Of a stretch of 64,000 bases of DNA, positions 42,044 through 54,807 are shown piece after piece (position 1 is the stretch's first letter; every line of letters begins with the position of its first letter). Both the position numbers and the translations under genes were made by a program. The stretch spans positions 2,259,031 to 2,323,030 of the forward strand of contig CM057154.1 in the NCBI GenBank assembly GCA_029962745.1, in the 5' to 3' direction. Below the pieces are notes generated by a model. It made no database searches. It was given only the letters and a program-made list of their open reading frames with translations, and was not told where the DNA came from. This DNA is from Echinometra lucunter (taxonomy: Eukaryota; Echinodermata; Echinoidea; Camarodonta; Echinometridae).

Positions 42044-42389
42044 GTAAGAATTTGCTTTGTCTGAAAATTGCAGTAGACATGTTCATAGTTTTACTGAACC
42101 ACAGCCATGATTGTCATGAATATGATATGAAAAGACAAATACATGTGTGTGTGTGTTTTGTATTTTTTGTAGTCATTGTTATAAGGAAAAACAGTGGTAT
42201 TTCATATCGGCCAGTGGTTTTCATCTCGCGAATGTTCCATGAATGGACCTTATACTTTCATATACTTTCATACTTCTTAATCATGCTTTTAAGCGACATT
42301 AAGCTGTTGAGAAAAAGTAAGCCCTGCTACATGTGCTATGTGCGTGGTGCTCCATCGTTTTATTCCCTTGCTCTATTTTTTGCATATGA
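42044..42389. other. Probable start of intron 1
   Basis: Follows the donor at 42044. A (GT)n stretch occurs near 42150. No exon is seen. Confidence 0.4.
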
Positions 42390-43129
42390 GGTAGAATGGA
42401 ATATAATAGAATAGAATAGAATTTATTGAGTCTTACGACCCTCTTTTGGGGTATGAGAGTACAACACGTTTGCATGTCATGATAATGATACATAATAAAA
42501 ATAAAAACATATAATAATACAAAAAGGGAAAATATACAATACAAAAATACAGCAATACAAGTGGATAACCAGGGAAATTTCCCTGGTATAACGACATAGG
42601 AATGCTCTAAACCTAGGCTATACTAAACATCAATACAATATCATACAGTATGGCAAGCATGCATGAAAAGTGGACAATACCACACGAGCAATATAAAAAA
42701 CTAACAAAAACTGTATAATTATCCTAACTATGTAACAGGTTGTAACTTTCATTTGAGATGGACTTGCTAGTGGACCGACACCCCACGTGACCGAAATGTT
42801 CATAAGGTCGATCATAGTTATTGACGCCCCACTAGATGGCCAGCCCGCGAGACCGACCGTTGACCTAACGGTCAGAGTGTTAGGTCCATGGACCGACAAA
42901 ACAAATAAATATAAAATTAAAATTTTATAAATATAGAATTCTCCTGCGTCGTCACAAAACTGACTAACTGTAGACCCAGAAGACTTACATTATCGGTCTT
43001 TTGAGCTATCGGGTCCGGGGCCATCGATCTAGTGGATTTTGCGATGGAATATCAACTAACGATCTCTTGTAGACAAGATAGCAATATTATCCATGAAGCT
43101 GGAAAGAGATTTCTTGGTCATCTCTTAAT
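42390..43129 (-). mobile_element. Reversed retroelement 3'-end-like sequence
   Basis: (AATAG)n at 42396-42420 followed by AATTTATTGAGTC and A-rich text is what the 3' end of a LINE with a short microsatellite tail looks like on the opposite strand. No coding part is visible, and the extent is uncertain. From 42750 to 43030 there is unassigned sequence with inverted TGGACCGAC words. Confidence 0.35.
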
Positions 43130-43263
43130 CATCATCTTCTTCTTCCTCTACTTCTTCTTCTTCTTCTCTTCCTTCTTCTCCTTCTTCTTCTTCTTCTTCT
43201 CCTCCTCCTCCTTCTTCTTCTTCTTCTTCCTCTTCTTCTTATTCTTCTTCTTCTTCCTTTTCT

Positions 43264-43295
<32 letters not shown>

Positions 43296-43372
43296 TTCTT
43301 CTTCTTCTTCTTCTTCTTCTTCTTCTTCTTCGTCCTCTTCTTCTTTTTCTTCCTCTTCTTTGTCTTCACCCC
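43130..43372. repeat. (TTC)n polypyrimidine tract
   Basis: About 240 bp of nearly pure CTT/CCT triplets, purine-only on the other strand. The poly-Phe and poly-Lys/Glu frames are not genes. Confidence 0.95.
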
Positions 43373-43444
43373 CTTGACTCCTCCTCTTCCTTCTCCTCTT
43401 CCTACTGAGGTTCAGGCTACAGCTCTTTCTTTTCTTCTTCATCC

Positions 43445-43915
43445 TTTTTATTGAGGGGCTGAAGCAAACATGGCAAATATATTCCAAGTCAAACTCTTGG
43501 CGAGGGTGGAATCCTAGCCTTGAAGAAGACCTTGAACTTAACTCGTGCAAGTTGAAAGCCATCCTTGGTATTCCCTCTCCATACCTTGCTATTATGATAA
43601 GAGATCGAGACGCCTTGGTAGACGATGTTAAGATCCGTGAGGTATTTAGGGGTAATCCCATTGTTTGGACGGTGCAAGTAGAGTTGGGTTAGGGATTTCT
43701 TCATCTTGTCATCCTCCTTTCCCTGCGCCTGTTTAGTCAATAGTCATCTGCTCCCCGTGTTTCTCCGTCTTTGGAAAACAAAGTTTCCTCATAATTGGTA
43801 TCACGGTAATAATCGTGTGGACGTGAGTAGATATTCAGATTCTTTATTGTATGTGTTGTGTGGATACCGAAAAAATAAAGTCGAATTCATCCTTTGGCAA
43901 TTGGGGGAATTTCTT
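43445..43915 (-). pseudogene. Decayed coding-like segment, unrecognised
   Basis: On the minus strand this stretch has long broken frames with protein-like composition (for example RPNNGITPKYLTDLN and DGFQLARVKFKVFF), requiring frame changes. It may be a remnant of a mobile element or a lost gene. I do not recognise it. Confidence 0.25.
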
Positions 43916-44079
43916 TGTCGTTAAAAAAAAATGAAAATGAAAAAAAAAAGATAAAAAGATTTTAAGTTTGTATATCGTGTCTATTGACTTTTTGAAAAAT
44001 CAAAATCGCAAAATATTTAATTTTATTGACTTTAAATGAATGAAAAATATTTCTTTAAACATTCTCAAAGTGTTTATCA

Positions 44080-44810
44080 CTGTTGATCAACGAAGGTATA
44101 GTAGTGGCAGTATTTATTTCCGAATAAAAAAAGCATTAAAAACCCCAAAATATACGGGGGATTGCCCACATTCAGCTAAACCAACATGGGAAAGCTGGTC
44201 TTCCGTGGGGCCCGGAACAAATACATAAATAAAGACATAACATAAACAAAGTAAAACAAACATAATAGCAAATCAATAAATCGGATTGTCGACAAGAAAA
44301 CATACAACATAACAAGATAAGTGAGAAAAAAACAAAGGAACAAATAAGCAAAAAAAAAAAAAGGAAAATCCTATAAGGGAGCGTAGCGGGGGGGGGGGGG
44401 CAGGGGGACCATGTGCTACAGTTCTACAATCTTAGATTTGAATATATTAATACTAGGGGATGACTTGATATAAGGAGGAAGTGCGTTGTAGGCTTTTGCG
44501 TTTCTATATTTGAATGATCTCTTGAGGTAATTTGTTCTTGGTTTGGGTAGTTTTATTTTAGCTCCAGTGCGGGAAGGGTAGGAATGGGTCATCAACTCAA
44601 ATTCATTTCTTAGATATTTGGGGGTTAGATTATTCATAATTTTATACATGAGGACAAGGGAATGATAATTTCTTCTTTTTTTCCAAGAGTTGCCAATTAA
44701 GGGCATTATGCATTTCCAGGACAGAGACGTGAGATTCAGGTTTAATTTTAAGTATAATACGACCTGCCCTATTTTGTAAGTTTTGGAGGCGATCGGTAAC
44801 TAAATTTATT
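44080..44810 (-). pseudogene. LINE 3' end with reverse-transcriptase C-terminus
   Basis: On the minus strand, the segment from about 44810 to 44416 encodes the typical C-terminus of non-LTR (CR1/Jockey-like) reverse transcriptases: LQNLQNRAGRIIL, then a tryptophan-containing NWQLLEKK, then MYKIMNNLTPKYL, SFKYRNAKAYNALP and a final INIFKSK. A frame change occurs at about 44690. A 3' UTR-like segment with ACGGAAGACCAGC and AATAAATA follows to about 44080. It is a 5'-truncated dead copy. Confidence 0.7.
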
Positions 44811-45059
44811 AGCAGATACGATAAAATTTGATGTGTTGGTTTCCTATCTAATCGCTATTCTCTATTACTTTTTAACATGTTTAAGGAGTATATAGGTTGC
44901 ATTTTGCTACAGAAACGTGCTCTATCTCAAAGTACAACATAATCACACTTTTCTGCGACAACGCTAGGGATCAAGTTATCACATCACCTTCCTAATGGGC
45001 TACTTGGTTATTAGCTCTCTAGTCTCTACTATAATAATTACTGACGAATAAATTTCTAG

Positions 45060-45199
45060 GTGATGGTACATGGAAGGCAGCCAAAGACTGCTCAAATCTG
45101 ATTCCAAAATTTGACGCGGAAATCCATGAAATGACTGTTTATCTCGATACTTCCGGACTCATAAATAGTATATCCAGCGGTCAATGCTTCTCATGTTAG
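45060..45199 (+). CDS. Candidate exon, unrecognised
   Basis: Follows an acceptor-like TTTCTAG. The phase-1 frame stays open for about 45 codons (DGTWKAAKDCSNLIPKFDAE... GQCFSC) to a TAG at 45197. It has cysteines and a coding-like composition, but no donor or homology I recognise. It cannot join the 41943 exon directly because the phases differ. Confidence 0.25.
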
Positions 45200-45451
45200 C
45201 GAAATGAAAGCAAAATCAGCGTGTGATATTGATAATAATATCGTTCGCGGAGAGCCAGAAGATAGTTGAATCTAGTAGAATGTCATTAATTAGTTGTTTT
45301 TTTCTTATGGGAAACAATTTATCAATATGAAATTATTTTACATGAAAAACATTTCATTAAAAATAATTCTATGGAGCAATTTTCTTGAAGATACTATGAG
45401 AAAAGTACATCCCTGTTTTAGGATTATAAATCAGAGAAAAAATGGTTTTAA

Positions 45452-45660
45452 CCCATTCGTGACAGGAATTATTTAAAGCCTAATTTGATCAGCTTTTATT
45501 TTTCAAATTGGCAACACCAACATTTTTATTTTATTGCTACATTATTCTTATAAAACGTCATGTATCTGAAATGAATATAAATTGACTGAAATTATGATGA
45601 GAAGTCAAAAAGTTGGCAATTTGCAGGGGAAAACAGTGATTTTAAGTATTTACCCGGAAT
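45452..45660 (-). mobile_element. TTAA MITE, partial copy
   Basis: Starts with CCCATTCGTGACAGGAATT right after TTAA and matches the first half of the 2005-2410 copy. The other half is missing. Confidence 0.65.
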
Positions 45661-45845
45661 ATTCAAAGTATATATATCTAGAAATTGTTATTTCATCCGA
45701 ATACGATAAAACCTCTGAAAGCTAAAGAAATGTTCTAGCACTAGAAAATAAAAGGATTTAGCAAACATCGCAGGTATATAAAGATCTATCTTCAAAATTG
45801 TACAATGTTTAATATATGTTAAAGACAACACCGTCCGGTAAACTC

Positions 45846-46192
45846 TCTTTAAAAAAGTTGCAATTGTGCACCCCGAATGCAACAACACCAGCACCTTTTG
45901 AAAAAGGTGCAAAGATGCACCTGTCTGTACTTGTTTGCACCCAGACCAGAAATGCCCATCTACATCCTAAAAGGTGCAATTATGCACCTTAAAGGGTGCA
46001 GAAGTTTTTACATCCAAACGGATGCAAATTTGTAACTTCCCTAGAGAATATAACTCTGCAAAATGACGCTCACTGCACCCTTCTTTGAGCATGTTGGGTG
46101 CAAAGTTGCACCAGTCAAGGAGCTCCTGCTTCCTGCAGGGTGTTGCTTTGAAGGGTGCAAAATTGAACATCTTTTTCTTAGTGTGTATCATT
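45846..46192. mobile_element. GTGCA-rich inverted-repeat element
   Basis: Many GGTGCAA/TTGCACC words in both orientations, ending AGGGTGCAAAATTGAACATC near 46170. The same right-end text occurs near 60010-60035, so it belongs with the element at 59425-60045. No coding capacity. Confidence 0.5.
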
Positions 46193-47702
46193 CTTTCCCA
46201 ACGTCTAATAATGCTGTTTAAAGTCTGGAGAAATTGGTATTATTACGGTACAAAATAATATGTCCAAATAACACCATATAAACAAAAAAGACAGGACTAA
46301 TGATGAAGGGTGGGTGAGGAGAGTGTGTGGGAGGGGTGTGGTTCGTTTTTTTTTTTTAACTCAACTTTCTCTCATCTATTCATTTTGATTTGATTTGATT
46401 TATTTTCTTCTGCATACAATGACATTTTGGTAGCATAATAATTATACAAAAAAGCTACTTTTGACAATAAATCACAAATATACAAGTATTTATATACAAT
46501 CATTTTTCTTAGAAAAATACATAAATGAAAAATTGTCAAATTATTGTAAGTCATTAAACATAATTCATTAAACATAAATCATTTGCCGAAGAAGGATTGC
46601 CATTATAAGTAATATGCTTGAAAATATGGCAACCCCAAATAAATATTGAATAGATATACATATCGAATGAGCAGAATGGAATGTTCTCTCTTTCTCCCTC
46701 TGTCCGATGAAGTATGTGTGTGTGTGGGGGGGGGGGCTCATATATCTCTGCCTAGGGAGGTATGTGCCCATCTCAAAACTACGCCTTTGCTCAAAACAAA
46801 CGATATACCCACCCCCCCTTTTTTTTTTACTTTGTTTTTGTAAATGTAAACACAGCTCGTGCACGCGACATAGGTCAATATTTACCACAAAGTAAGAGGA
46901 GAGGAAGAGGCCGTCTGTCCCCTCTGCAGATTTGTGAAATAAATGAGAGAAACAGGAAAGATAATGTCATGTGATGTGATATAATGACAGGATGAGGTAG
47001 AATGACTGAAATATCATCATCAACCTGTCGCCATGTAGGTGTTTGCTCTGTGGTGTTTTAAAGATCTTTTCCTAAACAGAATTTGCAGATTACTAGATAG
47101 GTTTTTTTCTTTAATTTGTATTTCAGATTTTGTTTTGGTTTTCGTTGTTGTTTTTTGTTTTTATTTATGTATTTTCGAAAGTTCGAAAGACTGTACAATT
47201 GAAACGGTGAAGTTCTGTTACCTATAAAGTAAAGCAGTGCATGCCATTACATTGTTATTTATCTGAAATTTTATAAAAAGATGTGAAATATGATTACGCA
47301 AGCCATTCAACAAAAGGAATAAAATCCGGGGAGGAAAAGATGATGTACAGTGTATACGAAGAAGGGTTGTTCAGTCTCTCCCTTGACTTGTATGCATGAC
47401 ATTAGCAGGTGCATTCATTTAACATCGTTCATGACATCTCGTATGTTATCTATCATCATCTCAATAGACGTTATGTTATTATACCCCCATTCACCTAGCC
47501 TAATTACGTTTATACAGTGAAGATGGGCCCGAGGCAGGTGTTGCAATCCCCGAGTACAATCCGAAGTGAAATTACTATAAGGCCTCAAGTCACATTTTGA
47601 CCAATAGCGATAACGATAATTTTTAATTAAAGGTACACTCTACTAGTAGTCTCTACTCGTGTCTGTTCATAGTAAGGTAGCTTTATGATGTACACTTATT
47701 AA
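46193..47702. other. Repeat-rich non-coding DNA
   Basis: Contains a probable reversed LINE 3' end near 46375-46640 (GATTTGATTTGATTTATTTTC) and short G and C runs at 46729 and 46811. No convincing exon is seen. Confidence 0.45.
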
Positions 47703-48112
47703 CCCATATCAGTACAGAGTTTTCTGAAGGTCTAAACTAATCAGCTTTCTTTCCTCAAATTGGCAACAGTGAGTCTTTATTCCCCACTCCTAAATTAGAA
47801 ATTCATATAACATGAACTAGTGGGAATGGAAATTGCAAAATTGAAAACAGAAGTTACCAATTTGCACATGAAAATAATGATTATTTATTTTACAATGCGT
47901 GGACAATTTTGAGAGTGTAATGATTAGCTACATTCACATCGCTGTTAAATTGTAAACGGCACAATGTACTGCATTAAAAATGGGCTCAACATTTTTACTG
48001 AATTTTTCTCTTTCTGCTCATGTATGATTTGTAATTTCTAGCATTTTAGATTTTAAAATGTAATGCAAAAGTGTCATTATAAGTGGAGACACTGTAGACC
48101 TACTGCTATGGG
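47703..48112 (-). mobile_element. TTAA-flanked MITE, diverged copy
   Basis: A 410-bp unit between TTAA at 47699-47702 and TTAA at 48113-48116. Ends are CCCATATCAGTACAG and the complement of CTACTGCTATGGG. Internal words such as AATTGGCAACA match the other copies. Confidence 0.65.
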
Positions 48113-49090
48113 TTAATGAAAAATCCCTTTATTGTTATGGGACCGATAGCCAAGATGGAAGCAGGTCGACTTCTGTACACCTCCCCACCCCCCCCCCCCC
48201 CCCCCTCTTTCCACCTCACCTCATTCGATTACGGATTGTTATAAACTACCTGGATTCAGAGACAAGCGTTGGATTATGTTTTATTGATCATTTGATGTAG
48301 GGAATATCCGATAGATTTTTAAAATAAATTTGAATATGGAAATAAATGAAATGAAATGAAATTTTACAAATCACTAAAAGTGGAACATGAAAAATTAGCC
48401 CCATCCCACCGATTTGTTTTTGTCAGTTCCACCTAAGACTGGAAATGAATGAGTCGCAGCTAAGAACGAATGGAGATGTTATTTTTAAGGTATAGCAGAA
48501 CTATAGAATATCTATTAATAAATAAACGATATATTCCCTATATAGAATGAAGGCCACAGGACGATCAGATTAGAAAACAACATTCATCTTATGCAAGTAC
48601 ACAGTGAGTGAAAGACAGATAGGGGGAGCAAGACAGAGAGGGGAGAGTGGGACAGAGATAACGAGAGAAACAAGAAAATAGGTAAATACTTAAGTACAGA
48701 CAGTGCAAACAGGTGATATACAGACATCAATTAGGAGAGCGAAAGAAGGGAGACGGGTAATTGAAAACGATGAAATATCAAACGATTTTTTTTTCATCTT
48801 GGCCTAATTTTTTTCAATCATAAATTGTCCCGAGGAACAATAATTAGTTACAGCTTGATTTTAAATGCTTGATGATTATAAACACCGTCACCGTAGGCCT
48901 ATTTGATATAGTCCTAATTGTTATCGTTTAATTGTTTTGCTGTTTATATGTTCTTGTTATTACTTGGGTTTTGTTTTGTATGGTTTAGTTTGGTTTGGGT
49001 TGGCGTTTGTGCCTCTATTTTGTAAACCCGTCTCTTACCAGTCAAGGAGAAAACCTTCATAATCTCCTTCCGACAGACTTACAAAGGACC
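48113..49090. other. Non-coding DNA
   Basis: A C run at 48187-48206 and a (AAATG)n stretch near 48340 are present. No gene is seen. Confidence 0.5.
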
Positions 49091-49416
49091 TGGGCCCCGT
49101 TTCATAAAGCTATTCGTAAAGTTACGCATGACTTTACGATAGACTTGAATATGAAATGCCAAATGGGATTCCCCCAAATTTGTCCTGACATTTCAACAAA
49201 ATGTGACTGCGTTTCACATAATCTCAATTAAATTGTGACAGAAAATATACTTTGCAATAAAAATAACAATAGTAATGTTAATCTACGTCTGCATATTTCA
49301 CCTTTAGCTAATATCATTTATAATGATTGAGAATCCCATTTAGCTTGCCATATTCAAGTCGTTCGTAAAGTCATTGGTAACTATTTATGAACAGCTTTAT
49401 GAAACACCCCCTGGGT
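49091..49416. mobile_element. MITE with GGGCCCCGTTTCATAAAGCT ends
   Basis: The arms of about 80 bp (49091-49172 and 49329-49416) share, inverted, TTTCATAAAGCT, GACTTTACGA and AAATGGGATT. No coding capacity. Confidence 0.7.
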
Positions 49417-50128
49417 CTTTTCTTTTGCCGAAAGGATGACTTGTGTGGTTTTGAGTGCATTCACATTGGTATATGAGGAAAATATGATGCAAGACCTTGG
49501 CCATAGCTTACAAACAAAACACCCATCATGAGGATTTCATGAAAAAGTGAAATCATTCTGTTGGTGGTCATGGTGCTGTTGTGTCGGATATACATGTAGT
49601 TTTTATATAGCATATTTAAACAGGGGCGGAATGATTTCAAGAAGGCGAGGGGGGATTCAAGGCAGCTTCGAGTTGCATGGATTGACGTAGTAGATGGAAG
49701 AAAAGTTCTATAAACACTGCCGGACAACTATGTAAACATTCTTCGAAGTTTTTTAAATGGTTGAAAGAAAAGTTGTTCAAGTACCTGAATTATACTTCTA
49801 GATGATTTCTGCAAGTTTCCAATACATAGATAAAATAAATAAATGAAAACATGCAGACGTTATGTTCTTAAAAAAAAAAAGACCTACGATAAAGGTAAAT
49901 AGTATCATGCCCTCCCCCGCCAAAAAATGGCATAAATTAGCGGCAATTCTAAACTGTGTCTCACTTCGTTAACTCTTTTCTGGTTTGAAGTGTCAGTTTT
50001 CAATGTAATCATTATTTTCTGCAAAGTTTAACATGTTTAAGTCTCAGAAAGTGTTATGAATCACTACATTCCTGTCACTCGAAGGTAGAAACTGTCAAAG
50101 GTTTTCTGGTATTAATCAGGATGACCAG
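49417..50128. other. Non-coding DNA
   Basis: No supported feature; short minus-strand frames here show no protein-like pattern. Confidence 0.45.
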
Positions 50129-50266
50129 GGGAGCGTTTCATGAAATGTCTTGCCAGTGATTTTTACTGACAACTGTTACAAGCTACTGAAATCTTTGCAT
50201 CTGATCGGCTGAGAGTAAATTTGTCAGTAAAAATCACTGACGAGACACCGTTCATGAAACGCTCCC
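50129..50266. mobile_element. MITE with GGGAGCGTTTCATGAAA ends
   Basis: The 138-bp element has arms of about 44 bp (GGGAGCGTTTCATGAAA and CAGTGATTTTTACTGACAA / complement). Its centre matches the element at 6715-6864. Confidence 0.75.
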
Positions 50267-51579
50267 AAATCAGACATCGATTAATGGAGGGGATTTGACA
50301 AAGGCAGCGTCTGAGGCAAAAATGTCTCAACTTAATACAAAGTCATCAAAATAAGGAGCGAAAATATGCAGTTATAATGAGGATGAATTGGGATATTTAG
50401 GGGACAAGTCAGTGCCATTTCTTCAGGTAGGAGGAATATGATTAGAAAATGATAATGATGAAAAGTAATTTCTTAGCCGAGGAAGGGCATGTAGGACCTA
50501 TGTGGCTGCTTCACTTAAATTGATTATTTTATGAATTTGCTTTGTTCAAGTCGACGATGTCATAGCAGACAAAAGCGTGTAAATTCAATTTCCTTTTATT
50601 AAAAAAGATTATTATTTCATTACTATTTTACCAGTAAGCTATTATAGAGATTGAATGTATTACCACCTTCTTTCAATTTCACGTCCTGAAATAATTGTGG
50701 AAACAGACAAAATCGAATAAATCGACTGAAATTAAGCAAAACATGTTAGCGGTTTAATATAAATCATGCACAAGGAAAATACCTAATGGCATTACTAGAC
50801 TACATGGTGATCTATAACGTTTTGTTTTATTATCTTAATTTTTGAAAACCTACGAACGGGCGGCCATCGTCCTTCTCAACCCCCCTTCTATTTCTTGACT
50901 GACCGCTGTAACTAACTCATTAAGTCTTAGTGGATAATTTGACCAAGCTCGGCTTAGTGGAGTAAGGGTCAATGCTGAGGTCAGGTCCATAAAGCCAAGG
51001 AAACTTTTAAGTGGTGGGGAGTGACATAAACACTACAAAATCATGTCCTTCACAAAATAACGCATACTTTGGACTGAAATCAACGGACATGACTTTTTGG
51101 ATCTAAAGAATAAACAAGACTCTTTATACTGTCACCATTCTTTCAATGCCATGTTCATCCGAATATCGTTAACTAAACATTTCTCCTTCAAATGACACCT
51201 AATAGAGCGACTGTGTATTTGTCCTTGTATTCTTTATCCAGTTTACTTCTCAGTTAGAAATACGAACTCGTAAACATATTAAACCATATTTTCTAGTAGA
51301 AGTTAGTTCATTATCACTGCGTCCATCGTTGAACGCCTCATTGCAACCAGTGTAACTGAATAAGAACAGGTATAACAGTATAATATGGAGTGATTTTGAA
51401 GAATTTTGAGGCATGATTGTTGTCAAGTACCGGGATACCTTCATTTCTGCTAGATTCGGAAACAAAGCAAAGGATTCACTAAAAATATCTGGCAATGCTT
51501 TTCGAGATCCCGATGCCAAGCCACACTGCAAAAGCAGCCAATAATCGACAAAATGTTGGCCATATGTAATAATGTAATT
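50267..51579. other. Non-coding DNA
   Basis: No convincing exon or repeat was recognised. Confidence 0.4.
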
Positions 51580-51716
51580 TTGTACATGTAGTACGATTTG
51601 TAATCTGTCGATTTATACGTCTCCTTATCCTTGGTGTGCGTGGGGTATGAACTATCTCTTGTACTCCACGAAGAAGGTATAGAGAACTTGTCCTCGTCAT
51701 CCAGCATCATGCGCAC
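51580..51716 (-). CDS. Candidate internal exon, minus strand
   Basis: Read on the minus strand, an acceptor (TTTCCACAG|) at 51717 is followed by an open frame starting VRMMLDDEDKFSIPSSW and continuing through WSTRDSSYPTHTKDKETYK. Third positions are strongly C/G in the first 30 codons, unlike the AT-rich surroundings. The frame stays open further, but coding character fades near 51580. A clear donor is not evident. I do not recognise the protein. Confidence 0.35.
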
Positions 51717-51835
51717 CTGTGGAAACATTGCATAAGCAGATAAGTGTTGGGATGGGAATGAGTTACATGTATATCATAACTTTCATCGATTCAAGGTCCA
51801 TGCTTCAGTGTAGATATTACACTGAATGGAAGTGC

Positions 51836-51935
51836 TGTGACGGGGTTCGAACACAGGACCTGGACCTTTGCACTTGTCTAGTAGTTAAACCACTCGACTT
51901 GGGTCATTGCACCTCCATGCTAAATTACTGCATGT
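51836..51935 (-). mobile_element. tRNA-like SINE fragment
   Basis: On the minus strand it has CGAGTGGTTTAACTACTAGAC (box A-like) and GTTCGAACCCC (box B-like). The acceptor stem is not intact, so I treat it as a SINE head. Confidence 0.45.
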
Positions 51936-53084
51936 CTCTGATCAGAGGACATGTCAGAACACTGCCTGAAAAGTGTACAATGGTTATAACGTTGAGTTCT
52001 CCTTGTAGATATCAACTTAACTTGGTGATATGACTATTGTCATGGTTGTAATGACGTTCTACCAGGAGGTCCCCATAATATCTGCGTCAAGTTATGTATC
52101 TCTTATACTTAACAAATACTTGGCAACATAATAGGTCCACGGTCAACTGGAGTTGGTTTTTAGCTAAAAAGACATGTATGCATGTCCATCTGAAGTCATT
52201 TTGCTTGTCTCTCATCTCGTCTGATCTCAGCAGGGAGTTCTTCTGATTGGTATCATATGTTGAGAGGTGATTCAGGCAATTACCATGGACCTACAATTCT
52301 CCGTTATTACTATGGTAGAAGTACCCTCCAACCAGGCTTGGAGAGCTCCTATACCACTGCCGCTTAGGCTCTTAGAAAATGTACCAGTTACAACCCTTTT
52401 GTCATGTTTGTCCCATATTTCGAATCCCACAAAAAAGGGGGTGTTACAAAGGGTTCTTTATATTTTCAAGAACCCCAAAGGTTCCTTGTACAACCAATAA
52501 TGGTTCTAAAGAACACTTTATAACCCATTAGAGTACCTCTACAGGCTGGTATGGTTCTTTGATGAACCTTCCAAGGTTCTAGAGACAGAACTTGAAGGGG
52601 GAAAGGAAAGGAAAGGATAGGGGGTTATTTTGGAAGGGAGAGGGTATATTGGATGAGGGGATGGAATAAAGAATTATAGGTAAGAAGGAGAGTAGGGCAC
52701 GAATGATTTGTTTTGGAGGTAAAGGTGGAGACAAGCGAAAATGGCCTTGTTGATTAATGGAGATGGGATAGAGATATTTTAAGACCACAGATAGTAAGAA
52801 GATAACGATATGATCGGTAGTACACGGGGTAAAAGTCATATATTACGGTATCATTTTATCAGTGTTATTGCTTTATTAATTTTTGAGGAAGTTAATTCAC
52901 ATGCTTATTGATATTCGATTAGCCATGCAGCATAGTGTTCCCCTTTTATCCAAGGTTGATAACAATGATGATAATGACGTGTTATCTGAAATATTTTTAG
53001 GCATGTGCCTGTAAAATAGGTAAGTAAGCTTCGGCTTTAGCTGGGCAGCCAAGAATTTGGCTTTTTCATCATATTTAAGGGGTT
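51936..53084. other. Non-coding DNA
   Basis: GGTTCTTT/AAGAACC words recur between 52440 and 52580, suggesting a small inverted repeat. No gene is seen. Confidence 0.4.
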
Positions 53085-53215
53085 GCTTCCTCCTTACTGG
53101 ATATCCTTTTGGCAAAGGACATAATTCAGGGCAAGGTTTCGAATCGCGGATCTTGCGATCCACACAAGTCACAATCCCCTGACTTATCCTGACTTATCCA
53201 CTGGGCTACGACACC
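53085..53215 (-). mobile_element. tRNA-like SINE fragment
   Basis: On the minus strand GTGTCGTAGCCCAGTGGATAA (box A-like) and GATTCGAAACC (box B-like) are followed by a short body. It contains a small internal duplication (CTGACTTATC twice). Not an intact tRNA. Confidence 0.45.
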
Positions 53216-53993
53216 TTTTTAAAGGCATAATGCAAGATAATTTCTCGAGTCTGAAAACCTAAAGGCTTGAAGTGTCAGTGTGCAGAGAAACTGGTGTTGC
53301 CTTCCCGTCAACGCTCAATGATTCACGATTTAACGAACAGACGATGATCGCCCGAACAAATTAATCCGAATGGTTTATCGTCTGTAATAGGCTGTCACTC
53401 ACTCGGTAATTTAGATTCATTAAAGACAGGCAGAGTGTGAGTAAAACAATCAAGATGGGACTGACTGAAAGCAGGAAGCGGGACCCGTCTACTGACTGTC
53501 AGCTCCCCCGAGAGGCAGGCGTGAAATGATCACTCCATCCTGGTGGGACGATTGCTATGTTTAATATCAATAAAATATCGATAAGACAGAAATGACACCT
53601 GCTGTCAACAACCGCACCTGTTACGAATCGATTATTATTTAAAATCTTCTGGTGTGGAAGTGATATGACAGTGATGTTATATTGTTTAAAGAAGAAGCCA
53701 TAGACCCATCGTCTCCCTCTTCAGTTTAGCTTTAAACTTTAAACTTTATCTTCTCCCCCCCCCCAATCAGTTTTGAATGGGAGATTACTTTTGAGTGCTA
53801 GGTCCGCTCATAATTATCCATACCATGCGCATCTAAGAAAAATCTCTGAAAAATTAGTTTGTCATGTATTTAATAACATTGTTTTCAAAGAAGTAATTTT
53901 TGAAGTGTTCATCAGAAATTTTCCTGCCCAAATCAATGCCTCTGTAGGTAAACCAATTCTGAGATGATAGCAAATGTCAAAGCTAATCACAAC
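53216..53993. other. Non-coding DNA
   Basis: No supported feature. Confidence 0.4.
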
Positions 53994-54210
53994 TGGCGTA
54001 GCGCCAGGATTATTCAACAGGGGAGGGGGGGGGGGCAAACGTGAATGGTCAACGAAGCATAGAACATAGTAAAGAGACCGAAGGGGACCGAGAGTCGAGG
54101 GATGTGGTTTTTCGGGGGTTCTGGCCGCCTCCTATAGGGTGAAGATTCTTTTTTTTTTTCCACTAGAAATCTTGTACGTCCCCCCCCCCCCTCCCGTCTA
54201 CGCTAGTGTT
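53994..54210. mobile_element. Small MITE with G and C runs
   Basis: Starts ACTGGCGTAGCGCC and ends GTCTACGCTAGTGT, with a G run near the left end and a C run near the right. It resembles the hAT-like G-run elements elsewhere. The target duplication is not convincing. Confidence 0.4.
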
Positions 54211-54807
54211 AATGATCATGATGGGTGAACTTTCCCAAGATGGATAATGTAGGGAAGGGCAAGCAAAACAAGAGTTTGCTGAGGAAGCTAGCATTTCTCT
54301 GAATGTCATGTTTGGAAAGGTTTATTATGTTTGATAAGAAATACAATATATCAGATACCTGACAATTCACAATTCTAAATCAACTCAGTTATCTCACTTT
54401 CAGTTGACTTTGTTGTTGTTGTTGTTGTTGTCACTCTAAAGACTAAAGCAACACGCAACATATATAGGATTATTTCATTTGCCAATATTGAAAATTGGAA
54501 TAAATCATAATAAATAATAAGAAAATAGGCCGAAAAGGTTTCCACAATATACATAAAGGCAACGCCAAAAGACAAAATTTCTTTTCGAACTCCCTGCTTG
54601 TGTTGCATCGGGGCTAATATAGGCAACGCGTGGACACGCAGACTGTTGTATTGTCGACATTCATTTTGCTAGGCTCCCAAGAATAGCTAACCCCATCGCC
54701 TTCCTCATTATTGTCCTTCCTCTCAAATCTCCGATTTAGCATGATGATTTGTCATGTGAAATTCTCCCTGGTGCTCCAGTGGCATATACCATAAATCCTT
54801 AATTTAA
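54211..54807. other. Non-coding DNA
   Basis: A short (TTG)n run lies at 54411-54431. No gene is seen. Confidence 0.45.

Noticed and set aside
43032..43661. Poly-Phe and Lys/Glu-rich frames
   Set aside because: Readings of the TTC tract and its complement.
53085..53215. Possible tRNA gene on the minus strand
   Set aside because: Box-like words are present, but there is an internal duplication and no intact cloverleaf.
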